A stretch of DNA of 64,000 bases from NCBI GenBank assembly GCA_037951165.1, contig JBBDHG010000166.1, forward strand, positions 1,752,501-1,816,500. Direction: 5' to 3'. The notes beneath the pieces were generated by a model. The model ran no database searches and was not told the origin of the DNA. It worked only from the letters and a program-made list of their open reading frames with translations. Positions within the stretch are counted from its first letter, which is position 1; every line of letters begins with the position of its first letter. The position numbers and the translations under genes are program-made. Positions 50,601-62,940 of this stretch are shown here, in pieces. This stretch comes from Lophius americanus (lineage: Eukaryota > Chordata > Actinopteri > Lophiiformes > Lophiidae).

Positions 50601-50854
50601 GTGTTTGCCGTAGATTAGCCATTAGGGGCATGCGGCTGAAGCTCAAACATATAAACGCATAAAGTTCTATTAAATACAGTATAAAAAAGACCTGGTTGGG
50701 ATAGTATGGAATTATGTGAACGACACGCCCAATAATCTGTACAATACAGCATTTTCTTTTATCTAATAACATCCAGAGATGTCCTTGGAGAATGCAGTGT
50801 GTGGCGATGCTGGGCTGATAGGGATAGACGGAAGAAAGCGTCGCTGCCGTGGCA

Positions 50855-50882
50855 GGGGGGGGGGGGGGGGGGGGGGGGGGGG
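50855..50882 (+). repeat. Poly-G tract, 28 bp
   Basis: An uninterrupted G run that follows GTGGCA. Confidence 0.95.
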
Positions 50883-53800
50883 ACATCATGTACGAGTACA
50901 GTGACAATTTATTCCGACATCGTACCTTCTTATTTTTGCTTTGTCAGCATGCTCTTTAAAGAAGGCGTGTCGTGTTTAATCAAGTTACCTGCGAGACCTG
51001 CTCCCTCTTTTATTCATTTATTGAAGCGGGGGTGAAGGGATGCCGGGGGAGGGGGCGAGGGAGCACAGATGAGCTCCTTTGGGACGAGCGTGTTTTCTCT
51101 GAAACGCACGACGGAGAGGCTTGAGCTAACTGGAGCTGACAGAAGCAACTGCCCTGATGCTCGGCTGTAAGACGACCGGTCGGCGTTTTTGCACGAGCCT
51201 CATTAAGGGAAACAGTGAGAAGGGTCTGGCGAGGCTGAGTGATGGGAGCGAGGTCTTCTGCTGCTGTCGCTCACGCCAAAATGGATCCAATCTGACGGTA
51301 TATGTTAAGAGTTTGAGGCTCAGGGGCTGTTATGTTAAGTGGCGGTGAGGATAGCGGGCTCTTATCCAATGGTAGCTCCCTGCAGCTGAGGCGTTTTAAA
51401 TCAGTGTTGTCAGTCAACCATATACGTGATTTATTTGTCGTTTTTAAGCTCATAGAGCCGTTGAATTAAGTTGTCCATCATGACACTAAAACAGGATGCA
51501 GGTCCGCCTCCGAACCACCTCTGGGTGTGTTTCGGCCGACGGAGTTTTGAGCGCTCAGTGCAACTGGCCGGCTAGAAGGCTGCCGGAACGAGGATATGGC
51601 GACATTTTATCTGACGGTAGCTCCTGCGGGGCCCGAGCCACGCTTCCAAACTGTCGGGCAGATTTCAGCGCAATGGGAAGAGGGAAGAAAGCCAAACAAA
51701 CAGAGCCACTGCGAAACCAGCCTTCACTAAACAGAGCAGACCACCACAGGTAGTCCCGCCCCCCCCGGGATCGCAGGAAGGGCGCCAGATGAAAGAGAGA
51801 GCAATATCTTAACCTTTTGTTGTTGCTCGAACCCGGTTCTTTAATGCTGCTAGATTAAAAGGGAGAACAGAAGAAGCGGTTGAATGAAAGGGGGGGATTC
51901 ATTCCAGGAGACCCTTACTGGAGAGAGGACCTCCATATCAATTGAAGAGAGTATTGTCATCCTTTGTAGGACGCGGGTACAAACCACTTCTGTATGATGC
52001 CTGGCCTTTTGTGTTGCAGGCAACAACACATGACACCCGCTCCTTTTGTTGTAGTCGCAACTATTTCAAAGGATTTCCATCCATTTTTCGTTTGCCGCTC
52101 TTCTTTGAGCGAGAGACGAGGCAGGTTCCTTAAAAAAAAAAAAGGAAGCTGTGAAGCCAAGCAACCACAATCGAAAAGGAGAGACATTCTGGATATTTAC
52201 AAACATTCTGGATATTTTACACACTTCCAACTACTTAAAAGGGCAAAATCCGTTTATTGATGGTGAGATCTGGGAATAATCCTCTGTAGGAGTGATTCCT
52301 ATCTCGTCGTCAGCTCTTCTGGCTCTTTCCCTTTGAGGGGTCGTCAGAGCGGATCGTCTCGTTCAGTATATTGATTTGGCAAAAGGTTTTTGACACAACA
52401 ATCCCATTTCACCGGGCTTGGGTCCGTCACTACATTCAGCTGGCTACTAAAAGAGCTTGCCCACACTGGATTTCGGGCCCAGCCCTCTTTTGACTGGCAG
52501 AACCCAAATCTCCTGCGCCAAAGTCAGAAGTGTAACCCAAGGAAAAAAGCTTTCGAGCTTCCCAACTCGATGGCAAATATTTGCTTTAGTGTAGATTGCA
52601 CCTCAGAATATAGACATTCTGAATTAGCTCTCTACATTTGACCCTTTAAAGCATCCCCAGGAGCAAATGGGGGTTCAGGGTCAAGCCCAAACAGCCCAAC
52701 AACATATAGACTAAAGGTTGTCCTACCAGTCTTCCCATTGGGGAGACTCCTCCAGAGCTAAAGCCCCCACCTGCTTTCAAACGTGCTTTGTTGGGGTTTT
52801 TTGTTCTTTTCCTCTCACTCTTCTCCACAGGTTTGGTTTTAGCTTTCATAGGGAGATGAAAAGATAGCCGTCACTGATGTCAAGCGGGAGCCGGAGCCGG
52901 AGTCCCAGAAGGCTTTGATCAAATCCGGAACTCTGCGATACATAGCTCTGTTCAAAAAAAAAAAAAAAAAAATGTCAAGCCTGCCCCGGCTTACACCTGA
53001 GGTGATCCGCTTGTATCATGTGGTGCGAGGAAGAGCTGGATCACAGCGGTGAGGCGCTGAGATCAGATAGAGGGGTCAGGGTTCAGAGAGTGAGGTGGCG
53101 GTTGAGATGTAATTCGACGTGGAAGGCTCAGACTATAGTGAAGTTCCCTCAAAAACAATCAGGAGTTTAAGACGGAGCTTAATCCCCCCGGATTTTCGTG
53201 GTATTACAACGTTGGAAACATGGTTTAACTCTTATTTTCAACGTGACACACTCTTCAGCCGCGGCTCAGTGGGTTAACGGATTCAGGCTCCAGGAGGTGA
53301 GACCTTTTATACGTGAGCTCAGTTTCATCGGCCGCTCACACCTTATACCCTTTTCCGGAGCCATCAGCAATGCACACTGTTACGGTTGGCCTGCTGCCAT
53401 CACCTTCATCCCGGTAATTCTTCTTCAAATTGATATTATAAGAAAACACTTACTTCTGTAAACACGCTCACTCCCTCTGCCAGGTTCCACTGGCTGGGGC
53501 GCCGGCCGCAGAACCGCTCTGTGTGCTTGGCTGCTAATGAGCAACTGGCTGCAGGAGTTGAAAGTAAACGCTCTTTCATAATTGAGTCGCATTAATTGGA
53601 AGAGCTCTTGTGTAATCGGACAGATCGGTGCATCTCGTTAGGGTGCTTGTGGTGTGGGTCGGGGCACCACAGGGGGGGTGTTTGTGGCCAGGGTGGATGT
53701 GTTTTTTGCGTGTGAAACCTGCCGATTGCCGGTCAGGTAGGTTCTTTTGTAAGGAACTAATTGAAATGAGAGACGATGTGCGAGTCTCAGCCAATACGGC

Positions 53801-56242
53801 TGGTCCATTTGTCAGGGTGACATCACTGCACTCACACCCCATCCATCTCCGCCTGGCGCCACAGAACCATGCTCCTACTGGTGATTAATATCCATACAGG
53901 CCTGGCTGCATACACACTGCATACCCCATTCCACCAACCAGCAATCCAACCCTGCTGCTTCTTCACACATGCACACCCACAAACAAACAAACAAACAAAC
54001 AAATACTCATGCTGACTCCTTTGGAAGGCTTTTCTTACACTTATGCACCCACAGGCTGCAGATTCACTCACATCCAGTGGAATGGAACTCCAATTTACTC
54101 TCTCTTAAACGCATGGCTGCAGCCCCAGAGCTCCCGAACCATTCAGAGGAAAAACTTCCTAATCGGTCCAAATAGAAAGGCCCGTAGCTTTTTTGGTGGG
54201 ATTAGGTTTATTCTAGTCTTTATGATTCACGGTTTTAATTTTAGGGGGGCTTTGTCATTCTCCAAAAGTCGGGAAAGCTTGCATACATGTCAGTCGTGGA
54301 GGAAAATGTTCTATTTTATTGGTCATGACCTTGTTTTTATAGAATAGCTCCACAGCACCCTCTAGAATTTTTAAATGAAGCTGCCCCCACTCCTCATTTC
54401 ACCTAGATGTATGACATTTGGGAGACATATTCATCATATCTAGATAAACCGTAGTGCCTCTTGGTGCTATGACGTAAACCTAACTGGAGGTCAGCCATTT
54501 TTAATTAAATGTGCGTCCAGGTGTCTCATTTAAAACATTCCTTCCTAAAGATTTGACCCGATTAAAACATGAAATATGGGACGAATAATCCCAAAATATT
54601 AAGGTTGAAAACTTAGCTACTAAGTTTCATCTACTAATTCTATCTTGAATGGATATATATTCACTCACTAGGGGTTTTCCATACATATCTTAAAAACTGT
54701 CGCCAGTAGACCTTATTAATAAAACAAGGAATGCATAAAAAGGCTTGAGAAGAGACGTAAGTCATGAAAAAAATCTGATGGATAGTGCAATAAAAGTGCA
54801 CTTATGAAAATAAGCCTTCAAAAGAGGGTAAGGAAATCATCAATCTGATCTCTTCGGGGAGATCTTCCACAGATCGAGGACACGGCCTAGAAGGGGCACC
54901 CCTGGCCCTCAGCCTTGATCGGGGGACGTCTAACAGAACCTTGGCTGAGGAGCTTATGGCGGAGCCGGCGAGGTGTCAGGAGAATTGGTAGGATGTGATT
55001 ATTTTAGGTGAACCATGAACCTTGTATTATGGATTCGTCGGTTGATTCATGCTAAGAGAATCACTCTAGAACAATAAACCGGACAAATAAAAACCAACAA
55101 AAATCAATCATTGTGCGTTTTTACAGACTTTAAAAATCAGCTTTGTTCACAGTTTGATTCATGATCAAAGTATGAAATGAAAACAGTTTTTCCAAGGTGA
55201 CATGTTTTGGCTTGATGACTATTTAATAAAATTTAGCTCCACCGCCTTCCAGGCTGCTTCGGTTAATTATAGAGAGAGGATTATAACTAATTAACACCTT
55301 CAAACTCTTATGATAACTCTATTATCCAGGGCAAATATGCAAAAACTAAACGCATTAAACTCTTCATATCCACATTTACATTATAAATAAGTTCCTTTCA
55401 GTCCATGAAAACATGCAACCCTCAAAGGAAAAGTTGATGAAGTGCTCTTTTAGGTCGAGGAAAACTCAACAATCACTGATCACCATTGCAGAAAAAAAAA
55501 CCTTCACTATATTTGCATCTCAGGGAGAGAAAAAACAAAGGAGCTGCCGGAGAAAAGGTGCAGTCAGCGGATCACAAAATCACAAAGTACACATATTTTT
55601 TCGTAACATTTCATCACCTGATATACGGTTTACAACATTCCATATCATTCGGCATTGCTGTATTTTTCTTCCCAAAATCTAAGAAGAAGTCAGGCTTTGA
55701 CGATTTTTTTTTTTTGAGATGAAGTTGTCATTGTACTAAAAACACTTAATTCTGTTTCGTGAATTTCTTCTGTGCCGCCACAACGCAATCAGGCCACTTC
55801 TTCCTCATTCCCCACTGATTGCTTTACACTGCGTGAATCAGAGCCTCTTTAAATGAGGCCATTATGTCACCAGTACTCATTTTTAATACTAATAATTAAC
55901 ACCCTAATAGCTTATAATCAGCCGAAAATTCAAAGATCTTTTACAGTCAGTTTGGAGGAAGTAGGTCCTCTTTCATGGAGACCGCCATGTTGAGCTGCCA
56001 TGTTTGTACAGTAGCTTTGACAAACCTAGCTCTGCCTCTTACGGACTTTCTTAGGTTGAAGTGGCAGATGAAGAAGATTCTCACCTCTAAAAGACAATCA
56101 GGATAGAAACGATGAATAAGTTGGTGCTGGATAACTATTAATATTTTTGACAAATGGGGGATCATACTGACTATTCAGCACAAGAAAAAACCAACATAGT
56201 GTGAGACCTCTCTGTCAAAGAAAACATGAAAACCCGACTCGT

Positions 56243-56460
56243 GAAACCGTTTAGAGGTAAGTGGTGGGGTCCGCGCATTCCGCATGAGGAATTCAACTGG
56301 GCAGGGGACCGACGGTCTGGATCTCACCTGATGCTACTGGTGCTGGGTCAGCTTGGATAGAGCTGAAGGAAGGTGGCTTCAGACTCCAGTTGTCCATCGC
56401 CCGGCCAATTTAATCCATTGGGCTGAGGAGAATCTCCGCACTTAACCACTAAACGGTTTC
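56243..56460. mobile_element. Possible MITE with 12-bp inverted ends
   Basis: GAAACCGTTTAG at 56243-56254 is answered by CTAAACGGTTTC at 56449-56460, with further imperfect pairing inside (GTGGT / ACCAC). The 218-bp unit has no ORF. Its left flank resembles 680-770 of this window. No clear target-site duplication was found. Confidence 0.5.
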
Positions 56461-56915
56461 AAAACAACAGGTCTTCACATGCCTGAGTGGTTTTGCACTC
56501 AGGCCAAGAAGACTGGTGGCTGATGAGTCTGCTGGGACTGATGAATGATGAAGGATCCGCGAAGACCGATCAGAGATGGAGAAGAGAAAGGCGTGAGTAA
56601 CGGCATCATTAGAGAATTCGATGAATGGGGAAAATCGTATTTTAAGTGATGAAGGCGTGTCACCGTGATATTAGATGAGCAGGGCTGAGATCATTTGATT
56701 TTCCCACGCCATAAAGCGGGTAATTGAGACGGAGCATGTGTGAAAAAGTGAATGAGAGAGTGGAATGAAGGGTGGCGGTGGCCCGAGTGTGTGAGGGGAT
56801 AGTCTTCTTGACTGACCTTTCACAAGAGCTTCAGTTTTGCTAAATAATTAACATTTATGACTGGATACTTTCTCAGTTTTGCCCGGGCTCTACTTGAATG
56901 ACTTTCTGGACAAAA

Positions 56916-56963
56916 GTTACTAACTGGAAAAGTGGGCTTAAATCCACTTTTCCAGTTAGTAAC
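56916..56963. repeat. Perfect palindrome, 20-bp arms with 8-nt loop
   Basis: Left arm GTTACTAACTGGAAAAGTGG at 56916-56935, loop GCTTAAAT, right arm CCACTTTTCCAGTTAGTAAC at 56944-56963. There are no mismatches. As RNA it would make a 20-bp hairpin, shorter than a typical microRNA precursor stem. Confidence 0.95.
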
Positions 56964-59900
56964 ACAGCATGCAAATCTGTATCTTCAACATTCAACAAAA
57001 GTGGGTAAAAACCTAGAAAATAGACCATGAACTAGTTTTTGAGTTATCGCGTTAACACGAAAGACATGCGGACACACCAGCAATGACGATTTAGTGGAAA
57101 TAATGAAAAGAGGTACTTTAATCAATATTTCCCAAACGTCTTGTTTTACTCCCAAACCCAAGATACTCTGTTTTCTGGGGAAAAAGAAACACAACGATAT
57201 TCGCAAACAGACTCAGACTTCTTTAATAGTCGACACCGAACTCAGTGTTTTTCGGCAAATTTGCTCATTATGTTTCATTTGGATCACTTCATTGCGGAAG
57301 TTTTTTTTTCCCCGCATGAATTTCATCGACAGAACAGGAAAAAACATCATCCTCATCATCATCGTCAGTCGTACTCCTGACACATTCACAGTTCTCATTT
57401 CTCTCTGATACGTCGTACAAGAATATTGGCAGATGCACATCAAACAATCTAGAGTGGAGCAGAGGAGGTCCAGACTTCGGGGGGGAAAATCCAAATGGGA
57501 ACACAACTCCACTGGCAGAAGCCCTACTTTTTTATTTTGTTGCCAAAAATACCAGACCCTTCTGAGGACAAACAAAACATCCCTCATACAGAACACGCCG
57601 CGGTGCTAAACCTCAGGAAAACAGATGTTCCTTTAAAGTGCGGCGCCTGATTTACAACCAAAGTTGGCAGGATTTCACAGATAACAAACAAGAAGGAGAG
57701 GATTTACAATATCTGCAACAAAAGATTGAGAACGAGCCGACTCGGCTTATTCCGGCAAATTCCGTGAGGGAAGGGTCACCCCGAAATGAACATTCGTATT
57801 CAGCTGCTCGTGAGGTGAGGTATCGGAGATCCTCCCAACGATGACCTTCTCTACTGCGCCTGATACACTTTGATAAGACCAGCTCTGATCTGCTGGGAGA
57901 TTTCTGCCCACCGCCACCAACCCCCTGCTTCTCAGCTTTCTCACTATGGCCTCCAGTTGCATCACCCGGGCTTGATCTGTAGTTCCCCTGCACGCCTTTT
58001 GAACGTGCGCCCACATGTCAAAGAGACGGTGAGCACCCAGCATGCAGTGCTGCTTGGTTTGTTGAATAAAGAGAAGGGTGAACATTGTGAGAGCGTTCCC
58101 CTCAGAATATTAGACTTCAGAAAGGCCATTTGTTCAGGAAATATCCTCTTCCTACGACGCACCTTCCTCCAAGCGGAACCAAAGCGATACTTAACCCTAA
58201 CAGTTGTGACTCCCCAACGCCATCCTCACCCTCTGTGGGCGATGGCCGGGCCGCCTCCGCAGCAGCTGCGAGCTGCGACGCTCCTCTTAACGTAAAAGCG
58301 TTCTGATGTTCTGAGGATCCTCTGTGTGTGTGCGCTGGTCTCGGCGAGGAGGAGATGTCAAAAAGATACAGAGAAGAGAGACTGCGGAATGTGATAGATG
58401 GCGTGCGCGTCGGTGGGGTCAGTGGAGGAGGCGCATGCGCCGGGAAGAGGAAGACGCTGGCAGCAGAGGAAGACGGGGAAGATGAGAAAATCAAGCAGAG
58501 GAGAGGCGGGAGGGAAGCAAACGGAGAGCCGACAGCTGCTGCGGCTGTGCGTGATTGATCGAATGGCGTTCAGAAGCCAGAGGTTACACGTATGCAAAAC
58601 TGCTCATTTGTAGGTGCTGCCTGGGTTTCGGGTTCACCAGAGCCGCTTGCATGACCACGAGGACAAATCAGATTAAATGGAGCTGAGGTCACATGCAGGG
58701 CGACCAGCAGCACCTGCAGTACCTGATCTCCAGAGAACTGGGATCTTTAGGGCGTCAGACGTGTGTCAGGTGAGCTTTAGGAGGCCGGTTTTCCCTCATC
58801 TTGACATTTTTGCTGTTGTTTTTTTTTTTTCTCTCAGCGCTTTGTTGCACACAAATCGCATTTTCCATCTGAGTGGCTGCAGCACCACATGCATGATGCT
58901 CTCTCTCCGGCGCCGCGCATCAAGCGACGGGCGCAGCAGTGCAGCGCTGCTCCATTCATGTGCGTCACTGTGTGTAACTGAGACAAATAGTCGGGCCAAA
59001 CCATTTAAGTTCCCGTTAGATATCGGCCTCCTCCTGCTAAGAGGGCAGGTAATCATTCGTTTTGAACGCGGCCCCGTGTCGAGAGGCACGCCGCCTTGTT
59101 CACCCCGGATCTCTGCCGTCGTTCAAGGTAGCTTGATATCGGTTAAATAATTGATTCGTGCGAGGCCAACAGGAATCAGGGTTTCATGCATAAATTCTTT
59201 TGCACCATTTTCCGGTTTGATTCCGCCGGCGCGGCGGCGCCCGTTCACGGGGAACGTACACTTTGTGTTGGGTGACAATCAAAAAGTTTTCTCCTTTTTA
59301 TTCATGTTTTTATTTTCTCCTCCACTGGAAACAAGGATGTGGAGTTGCCTAAATGGCCTTCAGTGTTCAGGCTGCCATAAAGGAGCTTTCTTGTTCTCCC
59401 TTCTGACTTTCTCTCTGCCTCTCTCTCTCTCTCGCTCGCTCGCTGTCTTCGTCTCAGATCGGGATGCGTCCGAAGCCACGATATCAGCCAGCGAGCTGTA
59501 AACAGGAGTTGGCACACCGATCCAAGTGGCAATCACCTTCATTCGGAACCAAGCCCCCCCCTCCCCTCTTGCCTCCTTCCCTTCATCCTCCTCCCACCTA
59601 TTGCTTTCATTTCACTTTTCTTCCTTTCTTTTTGAGACAGTGCGCCGAAATCTTCCCCCTCCCAGGAAAGAAGATGAAAAATCATGTGGGAATGATTCCT
59701 TTGGCAGTGGACGGACCTCTGGGTATGTCCCCTCATCATCGGGAGTAGAACACACAGGGTCTTTATGCGCTTGTGAGGGGGGTGGCCCCTTCCCTCCTCT
59801 GCTTCTCATCCACACCCCAGAGGCTTCCATTCAGCCCCGGCCTGGCTGGGGGGAAGTTGAAGCTCTTTTGTGGAGGGGGATTCTTAGGGGAGGCTGTCAA

Positions 59901-60062
59901 GGCTGCGACTGTGTGGGCCTTTATTCCCCCAGAGAAGAGGAGGAAGAGGGGAGAGAGAAACGATAGAGAGAGGGCAAGAGGGAGATGGGAGGGGAGCACC
60001 AAAGAAGCGTTTGGACACAGACAGCCTTGTTAGCCAGCAAACCCGAAGAGGGAGAGGATGAG

Positions 60063-60065
<3 letters not shown>

Positions 60066-60117
<52 letters not shown>
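60066..60117 (+). repeat. (GA)n microsatellite
   Basis: About 52 bp of GA. Confidence 0.96.
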
Positions 60118-60122
<5 letters not shown>

Positions 60123-60210
60123 GGAAAGGCCCAGAAAAAAAGCAAAACTGAATCCAGCAGAAATTCAAAAAAACATTCCTTCAGTTACGTCACTGCTGTT
60201 ATTCCCATCC

Positions 60211-60251
60211 CCTCCCTCCTCCTCTTCCTCCTCCTCCTCCTCCTCCTCCTC
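60211..60251 (+). repeat. (CTC)n microsatellite
   Basis: CCT/CTC repeats with one TTC interruption. Confidence 0.9.
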
Positions 60252-60616
60252 TCTTCCCCTACTCTTCCTTATCCGTTCGCTCCATCTGCCCCTCTTTAAG
60301 CTCACTCCTCAGCTCAATAATAATCGTTTGTCCTCTCCGCTGGTGGAATGTAACCGAGTACATTTACTCGAGTACTTCAGGTGCTTCGGCTGAGAACTCT
60401 CCGTTCCCGCCTTTCACTCCACTTAATAAATGGATTTAAAGGTTTAATGTTAATCAATGTATCCTCTATTATTATTCACATACAGTCATAAACAGTTGAC
60501 AGTTGGCCCCGTGAGGCGACCGGGGGGCTAAGTGGGTTTCAGGGTCTTGCTGAGGCTGAGAAAGGATGAAGGTCGAACTGCCGATCTTCACATGAAATTA
60601 TGACGATTTTTTAAAT

Positions 60617-60882
60617 CCATTCATCCATTTTCCGTAACCGCTTGGGGGCGGGAGCCCCTACCAGCTGACATTGGGGCAAAAAGTGGGTCACACTGGTAGA
60701 GCCCCCAGTTCATCTTTGGGTCGCCAATCATTCACGCCACCAATTCACCTGTGTCACATGTTGTCGGGCTGAAGGAGGAAGAACATGGGAAGTACCTGGA
60801 GAGAACCCATAACACGCAAGAACCCAGAACCCTCTCGCCGCGAGGCAACTCTTCGACCCACTTAACCGCCGTGCTGCCCAAA
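60617..60882 (-). repeat. Copy of the common fish dispersed repeat, inverted
   Basis: ATCCATTTTCCGTAACCGCT at the left end and CTTAACCGCCGTGCTGCCCA at the right end are the reverse-strand ends of the same repeat as at 47280-47610. The middle has GAACATGGGAAGTACC and CGAGGCAACTCTTCGACCC. Confidence 0.75.
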
Positions 60883-62599
60883 GATCCTCCACACGACAAA
60901 AACATGTTAGGATCTGAAGATCTGGTGTTTGGTTCTGAACCCAGGATGCACAAATATGACGGAAACAATTAAATTCAAAATAACAATCATCACCTGTTCT
61001 GATAATTCTTACGACCCAGCTCGTTAGGAGGGAAAGGGATGCGACATAAAACCAGTTGTTATTGGTGCAATTAAAGTTTTTATATTAGGTTGGGAGTCGG
61101 TGACACAAGTGAATAAAAAAGAAAAGATATCACATGTTTACAGTTTACAGTACACTTCATGAGAATCTGATGTTTGGACCTGTGGTTGGACGGAACCATT
61201 GTAGTAAAAATGGAAATAAAGGCTCTCAGTTACGTTTCTTTTGTAGCCAAATGATAAATGAATTATTAATAATACTTATGAGTCTTTTTTCAGTTTAGTC
61301 CAACGTTCGCTCGGTTTTAACTAATTATGCAATAAAATGCTTTTATAGCCACGTTATGTCATCTGTGTGGTTTAATGAAACAAAAATCACAGGGACAGCT
61401 TTCAACGTCTTACGGGATCCTGTGAGCACAGAACCTGAATATGTCACCACAGCTATCTCCCCCCCACCACCCCCTTCTTCACCCCTCTCTCACCCTCCGC
61501 CATTACTTTACACACATTCCATTATCTGGAAAGACCAGGCTAAGAGAGATGTCTGGGGTCGGAACGATCATTATCACCGCCTCTTTCCGCCGCGCCCGTG
61601 AGTTATAGCCCGCCCTATAGGAAATAGACATTTAAATCATAATCAATAGAGCAATATGAACGCCGAGAGGCACGGCTAAAAGAAATCACTGCCGCCGCTC
61701 AGGAGCAAACAGAGACGCTCAAAACCGAGATAGCGGCACCTGCTTATTGATAAAATATGGTCGAGCTGCAAAACAGATTATGGGGCATCACAATCCGTGC
61801 CTGAAGGTGGGGGGCGGGGCGAACTCACTTTCATTGGCATTTAAGACGATGTAATGACCGTGGCGGGTGAATGAGGATGTGTGGAAAAAGGAAAGTCGCG
61901 GCTCTCGAATTGGTTCCGGCCCGGTGCCGCTCCGAGCTCCAACGCCGCCGAGAGCGGACGTCGTCATGTCGCGTACATTAATTGACCCTCCGGTCGTGTT
62001 AAGGTGACGAGGCGGGCCCAGTTCCCTCGGTAGAGACTCACAGCAGCGCTTTACAACACGCGGATAACACAAGCTGACAGGTGAGACGCGACCCGAGCCC
62101 CCGACCGGACCACGACGGCGGTTGCCGCCCTGACTCTCAGATCAGGACTCAGCTCGGGACTCGGCGTCGCCACAGAGATGAAATGTCACCCGTTCCTGCA
62201 GATGGAGTTCAGCACGTCAACGTCAGGCGGGGATATTAGTGAGACATGATGTAAGAACGTGTCATGTAATCGGTCCAGACGGGTCACAGTTGCCGCATTC
62301 AGAGAAGAACAAATGGCCGGTTCCGACTCCGGCCGGCGTGCGTGACAGGGTGAACCTCGTTTCGCCTCTTTTTATTTACATGTGGCGCTTATGTATCCAA
62401 TTTTCTCAGAACATCTTAGGACCTAGAAGTTCTAAGCGTGATTATTTAAATGGAGATCAGGTCCATGAAGATATTTCTCCCATGTACTTCAGCTTCGGGG
62501 CGTTTTTTTTCTTCTTTTTTTTGTCTTTGTCTTTGTCCAAGATGAGCAGCGTAAACATTTGTTTACAAGATGGCGGTGAGAGCGGCTCCGCTTGATGGT

Positions 62600-62674
62600 G
62601 TAGCGAGGGCGACCCTGACCGGTAGATGAGAGGAAGAGCTGGAGGTGGCAGAGATGAAGATGTTCAGATGTTCT

Positions 62675-62707
<33 letters not shown>

Positions 62708-62940
62708 GAGGATGGAGAGGATTAGAAAGGAGGACGTCAAACAAGCAAAGTCCGAGAGGCCAGATTGAGATGGTTTGGATGCGTGAAGAAGAGGGGGGGG
62801 GGGTGGATCTACTGGGAGATGGAGCTGCGAGGTTTCTGGATGTAGCGAAAGAGGACAAGCAGTTGGTTGGTGTGAGAGAGGAAGGTGGGGAGGACACATG
62901 AAGATGGAAAGAGATGAGCTGAAAGAAGATGAAGACAAAA
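62600..62940 (+). mobile_element. LINE 3' fragment with a 30-bp poly-G
   Basis: GAGATGGTTTGGATGCGTGA, then GGATCTACTGGGAGATGGAG and GAGGACAAGCAGTTGGTTGG match the fragment at 15900-16225. It is interrupted by poly-G at 62677-62706 and a second G run near 62793. It has stop codons and no 3' tail. Confidence 0.65.

Noticed and set aside
59302..60033. Several overlapping ORFs near GC-rich DNA as a candidate gene
   Set aside because: The frames are low-complexity Ser/Pro/Leu or Arg/Glu and have no family similarity.
60617..60882. tRNA-like or gene-like sequence
   Set aside because: It matches the common fish dispersed repeat in inverted orientation; no cloverleaf was seen.
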